Shown here piece by piece: positions 7,777-18,070 of a stretch of DNA of 64,000 nucleotides. The stretch is from Cohnella sp. OV330 (GTDB lineage Bacteria; Bacillota; Bacilli; Paenibacillales; Paenibacillaceae). A program made the position numbers and the translations under genes. The notes below the pieces were generated by a model that saw only the letters and a program-made list of their open reading frames with translations, had not been told where the DNA came from and made no database searches. Positions within the stretch are counted from its first letter, which is position 1. Every line of letters starts with the position of its first letter. The DNA lies in assembly GCF_900112065.1 (NCBI RefSeq), contig NZ_FOKE01000002.1, positions 494,513-558,512 of the forward strand. Reading direction: 5' to 3'.

Positions 7777-8985
7777 TCAACCCATCTGCCCGTACAGCGT
7801 GAACATCGGCAGCATGATCGCAGCGACGATGGTCCCGACGAGCCCGGCCAAGAAAACGATGAGCAGCGGCTCGAGCAGTGACTTGAGCCGGTCGACGGTG
7901 TTCTCGACGTCCATCTCGTAGAAGTCGGCGATCTTCTCCAGCATCTGGTCGAGCGCACCTGTCTCTTCGCCGATCGCGATCATCTGTGTGACCATCGGAG
8001 GAAACACCCACGATTGCTTGAGCGGCTCGGACAGCGGATTGCCTTGGCGAAGCGAGTCCGCGGATTTGCGGATATAGCCGCCGATGACGACATTGTTGAC
8101 GAGCTCCTCGACGATCTGCAGCGATTGGAGCACCGGCACCGAGCTCGCATACAGCGAAGACAGCGTGCGGGTCAACTGCGCGATCGCGCCCTTCTGCGCC
8201 AGCTTGCCGAAGATCGGCACCTTCAGCTTGCCGTAGTCGATCCAGTACCGTCCCTTATCCGATCGCTTGGCGACCTGATGGGCGACGACGAGCGCGAGCG
8301 CGCCGAGCAGCCACAGGTACCATTGATGCTCGATCGATTTGCTGAGCGCGAGCACCATAAGTGTGATGCCAGGCAACTGCGCGTCCATCGATTCGAACAT
8401 CGACACGAACTGCGGTACGACAGCCTTCAGCAGGTAGATGACCGCGCCGATCGCCAGCACGCCGACGACGAGCGGATAAGTCATCGCCGACTTGATCTTT
8501 TCCCGGGTGACATGCTGCTTCTCCAAGAACTTGGCTAGCCGTTCCAGCGTGCCCTCGATATCGCCCGTCTCTTCGCCCGCGCGGATCATGCTGAGGAAGA
8601 TGGCGGGAAAAATCTTCTTGTGCTCGCCTGCCGACTGCGAGAACGACACGCCCCGCAAGAGCCCCGTATGCACGTCGAGCAACGCCTTTTTGAGCGGCTT
8701 GCTCTCGGTCTGCTCGGCCAGAATGGCCGTCGCGTCTACGATGCTGACGCCCGCGCGCATGAGGGTGGCGAACTGCCGGCAGTAAATGATGAAGTGCTCG
8801 TGCTTGACCGGATTCCCGATGTAGATGTCCGCGTTGAGAAAGGTCGTCTTCTGCTCATTGAGCGACAGAACGACGAGGTTTCTCTTGCGCAGCTCGTCCA
8901 TCGCCGCCGACTTGCTCGAGGCCGATAGCTTCCCTTTGATCTGCCGTCCGGTCTGACTTCGAACCTGATACAGAAAGTCCGCCAT
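7777..8985 (-). CDS. pilC: PilC/GspF-family inner-membrane platform protein
   Basis: Polytopic membrane protein on which the assembly and retraction ATPases act. It shows two repeated T2SSF domains: the first with FCRQFATLMRAGV-like residues (seen as YCRQFATLMRAGVSIVDA) and RAGEETGDIEGTLERLA, the second with LTRTLSSLYASSVPVLQSL and AIGEETGALDQMLEKIADFYE. Membrane segments lie near 170-190, 220-240 and at the C-terminus (FLAGLVGTIVAAIMLPMF). The 402 residues are normal for the family. Its start overlaps the pilT stop by one base (TGATG), so the two are translationally coupled. Confidence 0.95.
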   Translation of the reverse strand: MADFLYQVRSQTGRQIKGKLSASSKSAAMDELRKRNLVVLSLNEQKTTFLNADIYIGNPVKHEHFIIYCRQFATLMRAGVSIVDATAILAEQTESKPLKKALLDVHTGLLRGVSFSQSAGEHKKIFPAIFLSMIRAGEETGDIEGTLERLAKFLEKQHVTREKIKSAMTYPLVVGVLAIGAVIYLLKAVVPQFVSMFESMDAQLPGITLMVLALSKSIEHQWYLWLLGALALVVAHQVAKRSDKGRYWIDYGKLKVPIFGKLAQKGAIAQLTRTLSSLYASSVPVLQSLQIVEELVNNVVIGGYIRKSADSLRQGNPLSEPLKQSWVFPPMVTQMIAIGEETGALDQMLEKIADFYEMDVENTVDRLKSLLEPLLIVFLAGLVGTIVAAIMLPMFTLYGQMG

Positions 8986-10043
8986 CAGAGTACACCCGGC
9001 TCAGCCAGATAAGCCCGCGCATAGGCCGGTTCGACCGCGCCCGCCTGCAGCAGCTCCTTGATCGAGTTCTCCAGCGTATGCATGCCAAGCTGACGGCCGG
9101 TCTGCATGACGCTCTTGATCTGATGGATCTTCTCCGTACGGATCAGATTCGCCACCGCCGGCGTATTGACCAGAATCTCCGTGGCGCAGGCTCTGCCCCG
9201 GTTCTGCGTCCGCGGCAGCAGCCGCTGCGAGATGACGGCGACGAGCACCGCGGCGAGCTGGGCGCGAATCTGTCCCTGCTGATGGCCGGGGAACGCATCG
9301 ATGATCCGGTCGATCGTCTGCGGCGCGTCGGTCGTGTGCAACGTCGCGAAAACGAGATGTCCGGTCTCGGCCGCCGTCACTGCGGCCGAGATCGTCTCCA
9401 AATCGCGCATCTCGCCGACCAGGATGACGTCGGGGTCCTGGCGCAGCGCGGCGCGCAGGCCGTTGGCGAAGCTCTTGGTGTCGCTGCCGACTTCGCGCTG
9501 ATCGATGATCGACGAACCGTGTCCGTGCAAGTACTCGATCGGATCCTCCAACGTTACGATGTGCTTTTTCTCATGCGTATTGATGTACTTGATCATCGCG
9601 GCCAGCGTCGAGGACTTGCCGGAGCCTGTGGGTCCAGTCACCAGGATCAGCCCTTGCGGCTTGGCTGCTAGCGTGCTCAGAATCGGAGGCAACTGCAACT
9701 GCTCCAGCGTCGGAATCTGCGTCGGGATCGTCCGAACCGCGATGCTCACCTTACCCCGCTGTCGATAAGCGTTCACCCGGAACCGCGACAGCCCTTCGAG
9801 TTCATAGGAAAAGTCCAGTTCTCCCGCTCGCTCGAAACGCTCCTTTTGCTCCTCGTCGATGAGCGCCAGCGCCATGTGCACGGCCTCGTCGGCCGTTACC
9901 TTTTCCTCGCCGACGGTCTGCAGCTTGCCGTTCACCCGCAGGATCGGGGGCGAATCGACCGAGATATGCAGGTCGGACGCGCCGGCCTCGTGCGCCGCTC
10001 GCAGCAGGTCTACCATGCGGCTCTTCATCACTGCTGTCATCAT
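8985..10043 (-). CDS. pilT: Twitching motility (pilus retraction) ATPase PilT
   Basis: Hexameric secretion-type ATPase that depolymerises type IV pili. The N-terminal PAS-like domain has ASDLHISVDSPP, typical of PilT. Walker A is GPTGSGKSS at 137-145, the Asp box is TLEDPIEYLH, Walker B is DPDVILVGEMRD, and the His box is ATLHTTDA. The C-terminal retraction signature region (LLPR and later AYARA-like residues) is present in a relaxed form. The 352 residues are typical. The start is one of two adjacent ATG codons just after GGGGGAAG. It lies 13 bases behind pilB. The presence of PilT means the pili should be able to retract. Confidence 0.95.
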   Translation of the reverse strand: MMTAVMKSRMVDLLRAAHEAGASDLHISVDSPPILRVNGKLQTVGEEKVTADEAVHMALALIDEEQKERFERAGELDFSYELEGLSRFRVNAYRQRGKVSIAVRTIPTQIPTLEQLQLPPILSTLAAKPQGLILVTGPTGSGKSSTLAAMIKYINTHEKKHIVTLEDPIEYLHGHGSSIIDQREVGSDTKSFANGLRAALRQDPDVILVGEMRDLETISAAVTAAETGHLVFATLHTTDAPQTIDRIIDAFPGHQQGQIRAQLAAVLVAVISQRLLPRTQNRGRACATEILVNTPAVANLIRTEKIHQIKSVMQTGRQLGMHTLENSIKELLQAGAVEPAYARAYLAEPGVL

Positions 10044-10056
10044 CTTCCCCCTTTCC

Positions 10057-11724
10057 CTAATAGGCGACAGTCTCGCGGATTACTTCCTGAAGCGTCGTGA
10101 TGCCGCCGAGCACCTTGGCGAAGCCGTCGTCCATCAGGCCGATCATGCCCTGCTCCGCCGCCGCGGTCCGAAGCTCCTCTACGGTCGCGTTCTCCGAGAC
10201 CATCCGCCGCAGCGCGTCGTTCATGCCCAGCACTTCGTGAATGGCGACGCGTCCCCGGTAGCCCGTCTTGTTGCAGTTGCCGCAGCCCTTGCCCACATGG
10301 AGCTTGTCCGCCTGCAGGCCGCGTCCTTGGAGCAGCATCGCCTCCTGCTCGGTCGGCGCCTGCTCGGTCTTGCACTCTGGACAGATGCGGCGCACGAGCC
10401 GCTGGGCGACGACCCCGATGAGCGACGAAGCGACTAAGTAGGGCTCCACGCCCATGTCGCGCAGCCGAGTCACCGTGCTGATCGCGTCGTTCGTGTGCAG
10501 CGTGGACAGCACGAGATGTCCCGTTAGCGAGGCGCGGATCGCGATCTCTGCCGTCTCCGTATCCCGGATCTCGCCCACCATGACGATGTTCGGATCCTGA
10601 CGAAGGATGGAGCGAAGGCCGGCCGCGAACGTCAACCCGATGGTCGGATTGACATGGACCTGATTGATGCCTTCGAGCTGGTATTCGACCGGATCTTCGA
10701 CCGTGATGATGTTGGCGGCTTCCTGGTTCAAATGGTTCAGCGCGGAGTAGAGCGTCGTCGTCTTGCCGCTGCCGGTCGGTCCGGTGATGAGCAGAATGCC
10801 GTACGGGCGTTCGATCATTTCCCGGAAAATAGCCTGGTTGCGTTTGCCGAAGCCGAGCAGGTCGATCGACTTCACCCCGGTACTGAGATCCAGGAGCCGA
10901 AGCACGATCTTTTCCCCGTGAATCGTCGGCAGCGAGGAGACCCGGATGTCGATCGTCCGATTGTCGAACGTCATCTTCATCCGGCCGTCCTGGGGCAATC
11001 GCCGTTCGGCGATGTTCAATCTGGCCATGATCTTGAGACGAGCGGTAATAAAGCCCTGCATCTGCTTCGGGATCGTCCGTTCCGTCCGAAGCACGCCGTC
11101 CAGCCGGTATCGGATCGACACGCTCGCCTCGCCGGGATCGACGTGTATGTCCGATACCCGCAGCTGCATCGCCTGTTGAATCATCTGGTTGACGAGGCGC
11201 ACGACGGGAGAGTCTTCGTTGGTAATCTCGGTCTCGCGAATCTCTTCCTGCGTCGTCGGGAGCTCGCCCATGATCTGGCTCATCGAATCCTGAAGGCCGT
11301 AGTGGCGGGCGATCGCGCGGTTGAGCTCGTCCCGGCTCGTAATGGCGGGCTCGATCCGGAACCCCGTGCTCATCCGCATCTCTTCGATCGCGAAGTAATC
11401 GAGCGGATCCGCCATCGCGACGAGCAGCTTGCCGCCTTCCTTATGGATCGGGATCGCCTGATAACGCCTCGCCAGCGCTTCGGGAAGGATCTGCGTGATG
11501 GAAGGCTCGATCTGATATTTGAAGAGGCTGACATGCGGGATGCCGAGCTGGAATTCGAGCACTTCGATCAGCTGCTGCTCGTTGATGTAGCCCTGCGTGA
11601 TGAGCAGGTCGCCCAGCTTCTGCTTCGTCTTGCGCTGCTCCTGGAGCGCTTCCTGAAGCTGCGCCTCGGAGATGATCTGGCTCTCGACCAGCAAGTCTCC
11701 CAATCTCTTCTTCACGATCGCCAA
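10057..11724 (-). CDS. pilB: Type IV pilus assembly ATPase PilB
   Basis: Hexameric ATPase that drives pilus extension. The N-terminus has two short MshEN-type repeats (KRLGDLLVESQIISEAQLQ and KLGDLLITQGYINEQQL), a module that in other PilB/MshE proteins binds cyclic di-GMP. The catalytic part has GPTGSGKTTTLYSAL (Walker A), VEDPVEYQLEGINQV (Asp box), RQDPNIVMVGEIRD (Walker B) and STLHTNDA (His box). A tetracysteine zinc site is formed by CPEC and CGNC. I place the start at the TTG at 11724, which has AGGGGTGATC in front and gives MAIVKKRLGDLL; a GTG at 11742 is the alternative. It is the first gene of the pilus operon. Confidence 0.94.
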   Translation of the reverse strand: MAIVKKRLGDLLVESQIISEAQLQEALQEQRKTKQKLGDLLITQGYINEQQLIEVLEFQLGIPHVSLFKYQIEPSITQILPEALARRYQAIPIHKEGGKLLVAMADPLDYFAIEEMRMSTGFRIEPAITSRDELNRAIARHYGLQDSMSQIMGELPTTQEEIRETEITNEDSPVVRLVNQMIQQAMQLRVSDIHVDPGEASVSIRYRLDGVLRTERTIPKQMQGFITARLKIMARLNIAERRLPQDGRMKMTFDNRTIDIRVSSLPTIHGEKIVLRLLDLSTGVKSIDLLGFGKRNQAIFREMIERPYGILLITGPTGSGKTTTLYSALNHLNQEAANIITVEDPVEYQLEGINQVHVNPTIGLTFAAGLRSILRQDPNIVMVGEIRDTETAEIAIRASLTGHLVLSTLHTNDAISTVTRLRDMGVEPYLVASSLIGVVAQRLVRRICPECKTEQAPTEQEAMLLQGRGLQADKLHVGKGCGNCNKTGYRGRVAIHEVLGMNDALRRMVSENATVEELRTAAAEQGMIGLMDDGFAKVLGGITTLQEVIRETVAY

Positions 11725-11742
11725 TCCGATCACCCCTGACAC

Positions 11743-12053
11743 TAGTCCTATAGTCCTGCATTTATATGTTTAATGGCTTAGGAATTTCCAGTGAAATAAA
11801 TGATACCACTCGACATTTTTCCAAGTTTTTTCTCAGAAGGATTATATCTCGTCGTATAATGAAAAGACAAGCAGCTTTTTGTGGCATAATTATCCAAAAC
11901 CCGACATGAAATTTGTTCAGTAATTTTTCAGAAGAATATGGTAAAATCGTTTAGGAGAGTTCTAGGTCTATCATCCTATTTATTGACAAATCGACTTTTT
12001 CAACTCACTTATTCAGCTATCGTGTCTAGATAAAATCGCTAGGGGGAAATAAG
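11743..12053. other. AT-rich divergent regulatory spacer between the pil operon and the giant surface protein gene
   Basis: This 311-base spacer is much AT-richer than the genes around it and must hold promoters for both pilB (leftward) and the surface protein gene (rightward). On the plus strand there is a TATAAT at 11855-11860 without a good -35 and a TTGACA at 11983-11988 without a good -10. The absence of a clean sigma-A pair could mean an activator or another sigma factor. I see no convincing small ORF or riboswitch here. Confidence 0.5.
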
Positions 12054-15000
12054 ATGTCGCGAGTTCGGAAATGGTTGAGCTTGGCAATGGCGACGGTTCT
12101 AATCTTTGGAGGCTTGCCGCTAACCGGACTTGGGCCGGCTCATTCGCATGCGGCTACGTACACGATCGTTACGCTCACCGGAACGACGCCAAGCAATGCC
12201 GTTCAGAACGTCGTTTTGAATGGCTCGCAATTGCAACTCGGAACAGGAGCCGCGGCCAAATTCGTTATGACCGATTGGGGCGACGGCACCGTCTCGCTGC
12301 GCGCGCAGGCGAACGGCATGTTCGTCACGGCCAGCGGGACCAACGATTTAACCGCTACTGCAACTGCGGTCAAAATGACCGAGACCTTCAAAAAAGAATC
12401 TTCCGGCAGCGCGTTTACTTTAAAATCCCTTTCGAATAGCAAGTATTTAACGACCTCTTCCCCTAACAATGGCAATAATGCCACGACTACGATTAAAGCC
12501 AATAGCGACGCGGCGACGGATGCCAAACAGAAATTCAATATCATCGACGTCTCTCCCGCCTCCTCCAAGCAAGAAATCCGCGTGCTTGAAATCACGGACG
12601 ACGGCACGTCGGATCTGTTGCCCATTCTGGGCGGCTACAACAATCCGGTCATCAAGATCGACTCCATCCGGATGAAGCAATTCGTCGCGCAGCGGGACGA
12701 GCTCGACGGTCGCTACGATGCCATTTACATCGGGAAAGGCGCCTACAACGCCACGCTCGTCTCTACCAGCGGCCAGAACCACGATACGAAAAGCATCATG
12801 AACGACATCACGAATTTAAAAATGGGAGAAATCCAGAAATACTATATCGATCGCGGGCTGCCCGTCATCGTCTATAGCCAGAAAACGAGTTCTTCATCAA
12901 GCGGCGCCCTATACCAAAATAAAGCGGGCATTCTGAATGCCGCTCTGTTGCCTTACGCGACCGCCCTTTCCGGGTCAGGCGATAAGTTCGTCCCCGCCTC
13001 GAACAAGAGCAACGTGATTTTTGTCGGCGATTCGAGCATAGATAGCGCCGGCAATTTTCTGACGAAGACCGATCTGATCAACCGCGCCGCCGAACGGCCG
13101 CGCCTTGTCGTAACGGGCAAACCGATCGATTATACCGTCAACCAGAATCAAATATACGTGGCAGGGGATACGCTCACCTATACGTTCGACGTAGCCAATG
13201 TCGGCAATATCGCCCAGCGGAGCATGACCGCCAACCTGTATATCGGCATCGACAGCGTGCTGAAGTTCGATTCGAACAACCTGATCGTCTCGCAGCCCGT
13301 GACGTCCACGACCGGCAATACGCTCACCTTCCGCCTGCCCAAAGGCTACTCCGGCGTTCACTATTGGAAGCTTGAGCTCGTCGATCAAGGCAGCAAGCTG
13401 AAGGATATCCAAAGCGGCGTCCTCCGGTTCCGCGACGAGGTCACGAAGATCAACGTCCTGCAGGTCGTGACCAGCAACGCGGACACGACCAGCAGCCTGC
13501 TCAAGAGCAACAACATGAATCAAAGCTATCTCAAGACGGAAGACTACGAGATCGCCATCACGGTCATGTCCATGAACAACTTCAACAACAGCGGCTACAC
13601 CAAGCTCAACGGTTACTACGACATGCTGATCTTCGGCTTCGCGGACTCCTACAACGGCGGCGCCAACATCAGCGCAACGGCCGCCGCCGCAGTCAATGCT
13701 TATATCGCCACGGGACAAAGCGTCATGTTCACGCACGATACCATCTACCAGGGCAGCTCGAATTGGATCAGCTACTTCCAGACGGCGACGGGCCAATTAA
13801 GTCCGATGACCAATATGGGTCTCAATGCGCCGAACCAATCGACGACGACCAAAAAGGTGAACGACGGCCTGCTGACCCGATTCCCGTTCAACATCAGCAG
13901 CGTCATCACGCAGGTCAACACGACGCATGACCAGTACTTCGGCCTGAAGCTCGAAGATCCGAATTTGATCCCGTGGTACAACATCACGGGCGGTCCGCGG
14001 GACGACGACGACAGCTGGAACCACTATTATACGTACTCGTACGGCAACGTCACCTACTCCGGTACCGGACATACGAACCACGATTTCCCCGATTGGGAGC
14101 AGCGCCTGTTCGTCAATACGATGTACCGGGCGTTTATCGGATCGAACCATGCGCCGATTGTGAACGTCAGCACGCCTACGAACTACGCGGATACCGGCAA
14201 GATCATTCCGTCGTACAACAAGGTGCTGCTCAGCTATACGCCGCAGGACTACGACGTCATCGACCGCTCGCTTAGTACGGCCGTCACGTTTAAGTACCGG
14301 GCTACCGCCTCGGACGCCTGGACCGAAAGGCAGGTCAAAGCGTACACCGACGTCAAAACCGGCGAGATCGTCACCGAATCGTACGACAATCCGCTGCCGA
14401 ACGGCGGCGACCTGGTTATCTACGTCACGGCGAGGGACAAAAGCGGCGCCAGCACGACCCAGACGATCACGACCAAAGTCGTAAAGGTGACCGCCAACGT
14501 GGATCTGACCCGTACGCTCTCCGCCAACGTCGTGAACAACCAGATTGAAAAGAACGTGCCTTTTACGATGACGTACACGATCACGCCGAAAAATATTCCT
14601 TATCAAAACGGCATCAGCGCAGACGACTTGCTCATCAAGAACTTCAAGCTGGACGAGAAGCTGCCTGCCAATCTAGAAGTGATCGCGGCCGACGCATCGC
14701 CGCTGCTGCTGAATCCGGCCGTGGCCGGCACGCTTGCGTCAGGCTACAAGCTGACCGGCTCGCTGGCCGACATCCAATACCGACTGAGCCCGGACCGCAA
14801 AAACTTCATCGCCGACCCGGTCAGCTTCACGGTGAAGGCCACGCCGAAGCAGAACGGCAGCTACCTGCTCGACAATTCGTATCTCAACTTTACGGACTTC
14901 TACGTAAACGGGGCCATCGTCACCAAGGATATCGAACGCAGCCTGCAGTTCCAGCCTTATCAGATTCAAGCGGTCACCAAAATGGCTAGCCTGAGTCTAC

Positions 15001-17996
15001 CGGACACGGTCATCGCGAAAGGCGACGAGTCGATCCTGGCGCCTGTCATCGGTCCTGACGATACGTCCAACAAAACGCTGACCTGGACGACCGATCATCC
15101 CGAACTCGTCACGGTCGACGCCAAAGGCGTCATCAAGGGTATCGCCGAAGGCACGGCCAAGATCACGGCGACGGCGACGGACGGCAGCGGCCTGACCGCC
15201 GTGTCGAACGTGACGGTCGTCGTGCCGGGCATCAACGTCGTCGGACCGAACACCGTCAACGTCGACGACACGATCAATCTTGAAGCCAAGCTCATCCTGG
15301 CGAACGAGACGCTGACCGGGCTCACCTGGTCCGTCGGCTCCGGCCAATCCGCGGTCGGCGAGCTCGGCAGCGGCGCTGACGACATGAAGAAGACGCTGAC
15401 CGGCGTCAATGCCGGGCCGATCGACATCACGGTCGTCGCCACGACCAGCAAAGACAAGACCTATACCAAGACCTATCGCGTCACCGTCATCCAGCCGATT
15501 CAACTGACGCTCCCTGCCGAAGTTCATATCGGGCTCGGCACGGAGTGGAAGCGGGATCTGTGGAATACCGCGCTCGGCGTGACGCCTGAGGCGAGCAAGA
15601 CAAGCATCCAGAGCTATACGACGTGGACGAGCGGCGACGCCGCCATCGTCGAGGCAGGAGCAAGCAACGGCGTCGTGATCGGCAAAAAGACCGGCTCCGT
15701 CACGGTCGGCGCTTCGTATCAGAAAAATCCGAAGACGACGCCGGTCACCGCATCGACGCGCGTCGCGGTCGTAGACCTCAGCGTGCCTGAACAAGTTACG
15801 TTGGGCAAAGGCAAGACATTGGACGTCAAAGCGCTGGTCGGCGCGGCGCCTGCCGAAGTTAGTTCGACGGTACTGAGCCGTCTGACCTGGACCGACGAGT
15901 CGGGTAAAAACTTCGCGTCCGTCGGCGCATCGACCGGGATCGTCTCCGGCACGGCTGCAGGCGTTGAAAACGTCACGGTGACGTATCGCCAGACGGACGG
16001 CGGACCGATCGTCATACAGAAGACGATCCAAGTGAACGTGGTGGACATTAGCGGCCCGTCCGACGTACTTGTCGCCAAGGGGGACAAGATCGATCTGGCC
16101 GCACTGATTCAAGTCTTGCCAGGGAGCCTGGAAACGGGCATCCGGGAGCATCTGAGCTGGAGCAGCGAGGCTGCCGGCACTGCCCTTGTCGGACAGGACG
16201 GGGTAGCGACCGGCAAGGGAGCGGGCACGTCGAAGATCACGGTGTCGTACAGAGAAAAGCCGGATGGGCCGGTCATCGCCGAATGGACCTTAAACGTTCA
16301 TGTGGTCGACCTGTCGCTCAAGGATAGCGTCACGCTTGCCGTCGGCGGCAGCTACGACCTGAACGGCGCGATCGTCACCGCCAATCCGTCGAGTATCGTA
16401 AAGGATCTGAAATGGAGCGACGAACCCGGAAGAACCTATGCATCCGTAGACGCTGCTACCGGGATTGTCACCGGCAACGCCCCCGGCTCCGAAACGATCA
16501 CGGTGACTTACGCCCTGCCGGGAAACAGCAATACGACGATAACGAAGACGATTGCCGTCAACGTCGTTAAGCTCGACGGCCGTACGGCGACGATCCCCGT
16601 CGGCATGACCGTCGACCTGAAGGATCTGCTGGCCATCAAGCCCGATTCGCTCGACTCCCAGATTAAGGCCTCAGTGACCTGGAGCGAAGACGTAACGAAC
16701 AGCACGATCACGGTCAGCAATAGCACGGCTACGGGCAAACGTGTCGGGAAGGAGTCGGTTGCTGCATCCTATAGGCCCGATCCGGCGCGCCCATCGATCG
16801 ATACGAGCGTACAAGTCGAGGTCATCCCCGTAGATCTCAATCTGCCTGAAACGTTGACGATCGGGCTCTGGTCGGAAGAACTCAATTACGACTTCGATCT
16901 GTCAGACAGTCTAGGAATCGAGCCTGTTGAATGGAGAAGCTCGATATTGCCGTATATCACTTGGTCAAATACGGACGCCGGGGATAAGGTCGGTTTAAGC
17001 GGCAGCACCATCAGAGGCCTTCAAGCGGGCAACGAGCACATCAGCGCCGTCTATGCGAATCCGGCCGCGCCTGATTATACCGCTTCGGGCACCGTCAATA
17101 TTCGCGTCGTCGGGCTGTCGTTCGACGGACCGATCACGATCGGCAATACGATGAGCGAATCGCTCGCCTCGCACATCAAGATCGAGCCCGAGGCGCGCCG
17201 CGACGAGATTCTGCCTCAGCTTCACTGGTCGGTCGAGTCTGGCAACCAGTACCTCACCGTATCGAACACGGGCACGGTCACTGGAGAGACGCCGGACAAC
17301 AAGCCCGGTAATGGCGTCATTCTCGTGACTTACGCGCCGAAGGACGCGGTTGCGATCATTACCGCCAAGATCGAAGTGAACGTCGATCCGGTCTATCTAG
17401 GCCCGGCGACTTCGAAGACGGTTCGATGGAATCAGCCTGCGATCGACCTCTTGCAGGACGATACGCTCTCAAAGCTGCCTGCGGACATTAAGAGCAAGCT
17501 GCATTGGACGATCAAGGACGACAATAAGTCCGTGCTGACCGGCAGCAGCCTGACTCCGAGCAAGACGGGCACCGCGACCGTTACGGTCGCCTACCGGAAG
17601 ACGGACGCGGGTCCCGACATCGCGAAGCGGGTATTTACCATTAACATTGTCGAGCTCTCCCTGCCAGCGTCTCTCTCGATCGCATCGGGAGCGACCTACG
17701 ATCTGAAGCCGGGACCTCTCAGCACGGTAGACAAGCTCGGCATCCTGCCGACATCAGGGCAAGTGCACGATGCGATCGCCGGCAATCTCAAGTGGAGCGA
17801 CGAAGGCAAAAATAACTTGACGGTCGACAATGCCGGAATCATTACGGCAAAAATAAACAATAGCAAGTATCCTGTCACCGAGACCGTTACAGTCAGCTAC
17901 AAACCTAGCGACGGCGCGGAGATTAAGGCCTCCGTCATCGTCTCGGTGCTCCCAGCCGTACAGAACAAGCCGACTTACGGCGGCAATAAGTACTAG
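12054..17996 (+). CDS. Giant secreted surface protein with beta-trefoil, DUF5057-like and Ig-like (Big) repeats
   Basis: A 1,980-residue exported protein. A signal peptide ends near SHA at 31-33. Residues about 35-165 look like a fascin-type beta-trefoil (GDGTVSLRAQANGMFVTA). A region from about 178 (IRVLEITDDGTSDLLP) to about 700 resembles proteins annotated as DUF5057 in Paenibacillus; I hold this as moderate. From about 710 come Ig/DUF11-like segments, and from about 980 to the end about eleven diverged repeats of roughly 85-95 residues, each starting like VVDLSxPxxVTLxxG and containing a LTWSxE or LKWSDE strand and an ITVTY strand (Big_2-like). There is no LPXTG, SLH or transmembrane anchor at the C-terminus (it ends NKPTYGGNKY). 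The ATG at 12054 has AGGGGGAAAT upstream. It sits between two pilus gene blocks, so a role as pilus-associated adhesin is an inference from position. Confidence 0.8.
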   Translation: MSRVRKWLSLAMATVLIFGGLPLTGLGPAHSHAATYTIVTLTGTTPSNAVQNVVLNGSQLQLGTGAAAKFVMTDWGDGTVSLRAQANGMFVTASGTNDLTATATAVKMTETFKKESSGSAFTLKSLSNSKYLTTSSPNNGNNATTTIKANSDAATDAKQKFNIIDVSPASSKQEIRVLEITDDGTSDLLPILGGYNNPVIKIDSIRMKQFVAQRDELDGRYDAIYIGKGAYNATLVSTSGQNHDTKSIMNDITNLKMGEIQKYYIDRGLPVIVYSQKTSSSSSGALYQNKAGILNAALLPYATALSGSGDKFVPASNKSNVIFVGDSSIDSAGNFLTKTDLINRAAERPRLVVTGKPIDYTVNQNQIYVAGDTLTYTFDVANVGNIAQRSMTANLYIGIDSVLKFDSNNLIVSQPVTSTTGNTLTFRLPKGYSGVHYWKLELVDQGSKLKDIQSGVLRFRDEVTKINVLQVVTSNADTTSSLLKSNNMNQSYLKTEDYEIAITVMSMNNFNNSGYTKLNGYYDMLIFGFADSYNGGANISATAAAAVNAYIATGQSVMFTHDTIYQGSSNWISYFQTATGQLSPMTNMGLNAPNQSTTTKKVNDGLLTRFPFNISSVITQVNTTHDQYFGLKLEDPNLIPWYNITGGPRDDDDSWNHYYTYSYGNVTYSGTGHTNHDFPDWEQRLFVNTMYRAFIGSNHAPIVNVSTPTNYADTGKIIPSYNKVLLSYTPQDYDVIDRSLSTAVTFKYRATASDAWTERQVKAYTDVKTGEIVTESYDNPLPNGGDLVIYVTARDKSGASTTQTITTKVVKVTANVDLTRTLSANVVNNQIEKNVPFTMTYTITPKNIPYQNGISADDLLIKNFKLDEKLPANLEVIAADASPLLLNPAVAGTLASGYKLTGSLADIQYRLSPDRKNFIADPVSFTVKATPKQNGSYLLDNSYLNFTDFYVNGAIVTKDIERSLQFQPYQIQAVTKMASLSLPDTVIAKGDESILAPVIGPDDTSNKTLTWTTDHPELVTVDAKGVIKGIAEGTAKITATATDGSGLTAVSNVTVVVPGINVVGPNTVNVDDTINLEAKLILANETLTGLTWSVGSGQSAVGELGSGADDMKKTLTGVNAGPIDITVVATTSKDKTYTKTYRVTVIQPIQLTLPAEVHIGLGTEWKRDLWNTALGVTPEASKTSIQSYTTWTSGDAAIVEAGASNGVVIGKKTGSVTVGASYQKNPKTTPVTASTRVAVVDLSVPEQVTLGKGKTLDVKALVGAAPAEVSSTVLSRLTWTDESGKNFASVGASTGIVSGTAAGVENVTVTYRQTDGGPIVIQKTIQVNVVDISGPSDVLVAKGDKIDLAALIQVLPGSLETGIREHLSWSSEAAGTALVGQDGVATGKGAGTSKITVSYREKPDGPVIAEWTLNVHVVDLSLKDSVTLAVGGSYDLNGAIVTANPSSIVKDLKWSDEPGRTYASVDAATGIVTGNAPGSETITVTYALPGNSNTTITKTIAVNVVKLDGRTATIPVGMTVDLKDLLAIKPDSLDSQIKASVTWSEDVTNSTITVSNSTATGKRVGKESVAASYRPDPARPSIDTSVQVEVIPVDLNLPETLTIGLWSEELNYDFDLSDSLGIEPVEWRSSILPYITWSNTDAGDKVGLSGSTIRGLQAGNEHISAVYANPAAPDYTASGTVNIRVVGLSFDGPITIGNTMSESLASHIKIEPEARRDEILPQLHWSVESGNQYLTVSNTGTVTGETPDNKPGNGVILVTYAPKDAVAIITAKIEVNVDPVYLGPATSKTVRWNQPAIDLLQDDTLSKLPADIKSKLHWTIKDDNKSVLTGSSLTPSKTGTATVTVAYRKTDAGPDIAKRVFTINIVELSLPASLSIASGATYDLKPGPLSTVDKLGILPTSGQVHDAIAGNLKWSDEGKNNLTVDNAGIITAKINNSKYPVTETVTVSYKPSDGAEIKASVIVSVLPAVQNKPTYGGNKY

Positions 17997-18014
17997 TTTA
18001 AACGTATACGAAGC

Positions 18015-18050
18015 AAGCAAAGAGCCCCTCGTCGGAGGGGCTCTTTGCTT
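18015..18050. terminator. Bidirectional terminator between convergent surface-protein and minor-pilin genes
   Basis: A perfect 16-bp stem (AAGCAAAGAGCCCCTC and its complement) closes a four-base loop, GTCG. It lies 19 bases past the surface protein stop and 21 bases past the stop of the converging gene. T-rich tracts are short on both sides, but the stem is very strong. Confidence 0.85.
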
Positions 18051-18070
18051 GGAATTTATGCCTTGCATGT

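Noticed and set aside
11743..12053. Cyclic-di-GMP riboswitch before the surface protein gene
   Set aside because: The location would be attractive, but I find no GEMM-type core or paired helices in the spacer.
17950..17996. Sortase or SLH anchor at the end of the giant surface protein
   Set aside because: No LPXTG-like motif, hydrophobic tail or SLH domain is present near the stop.
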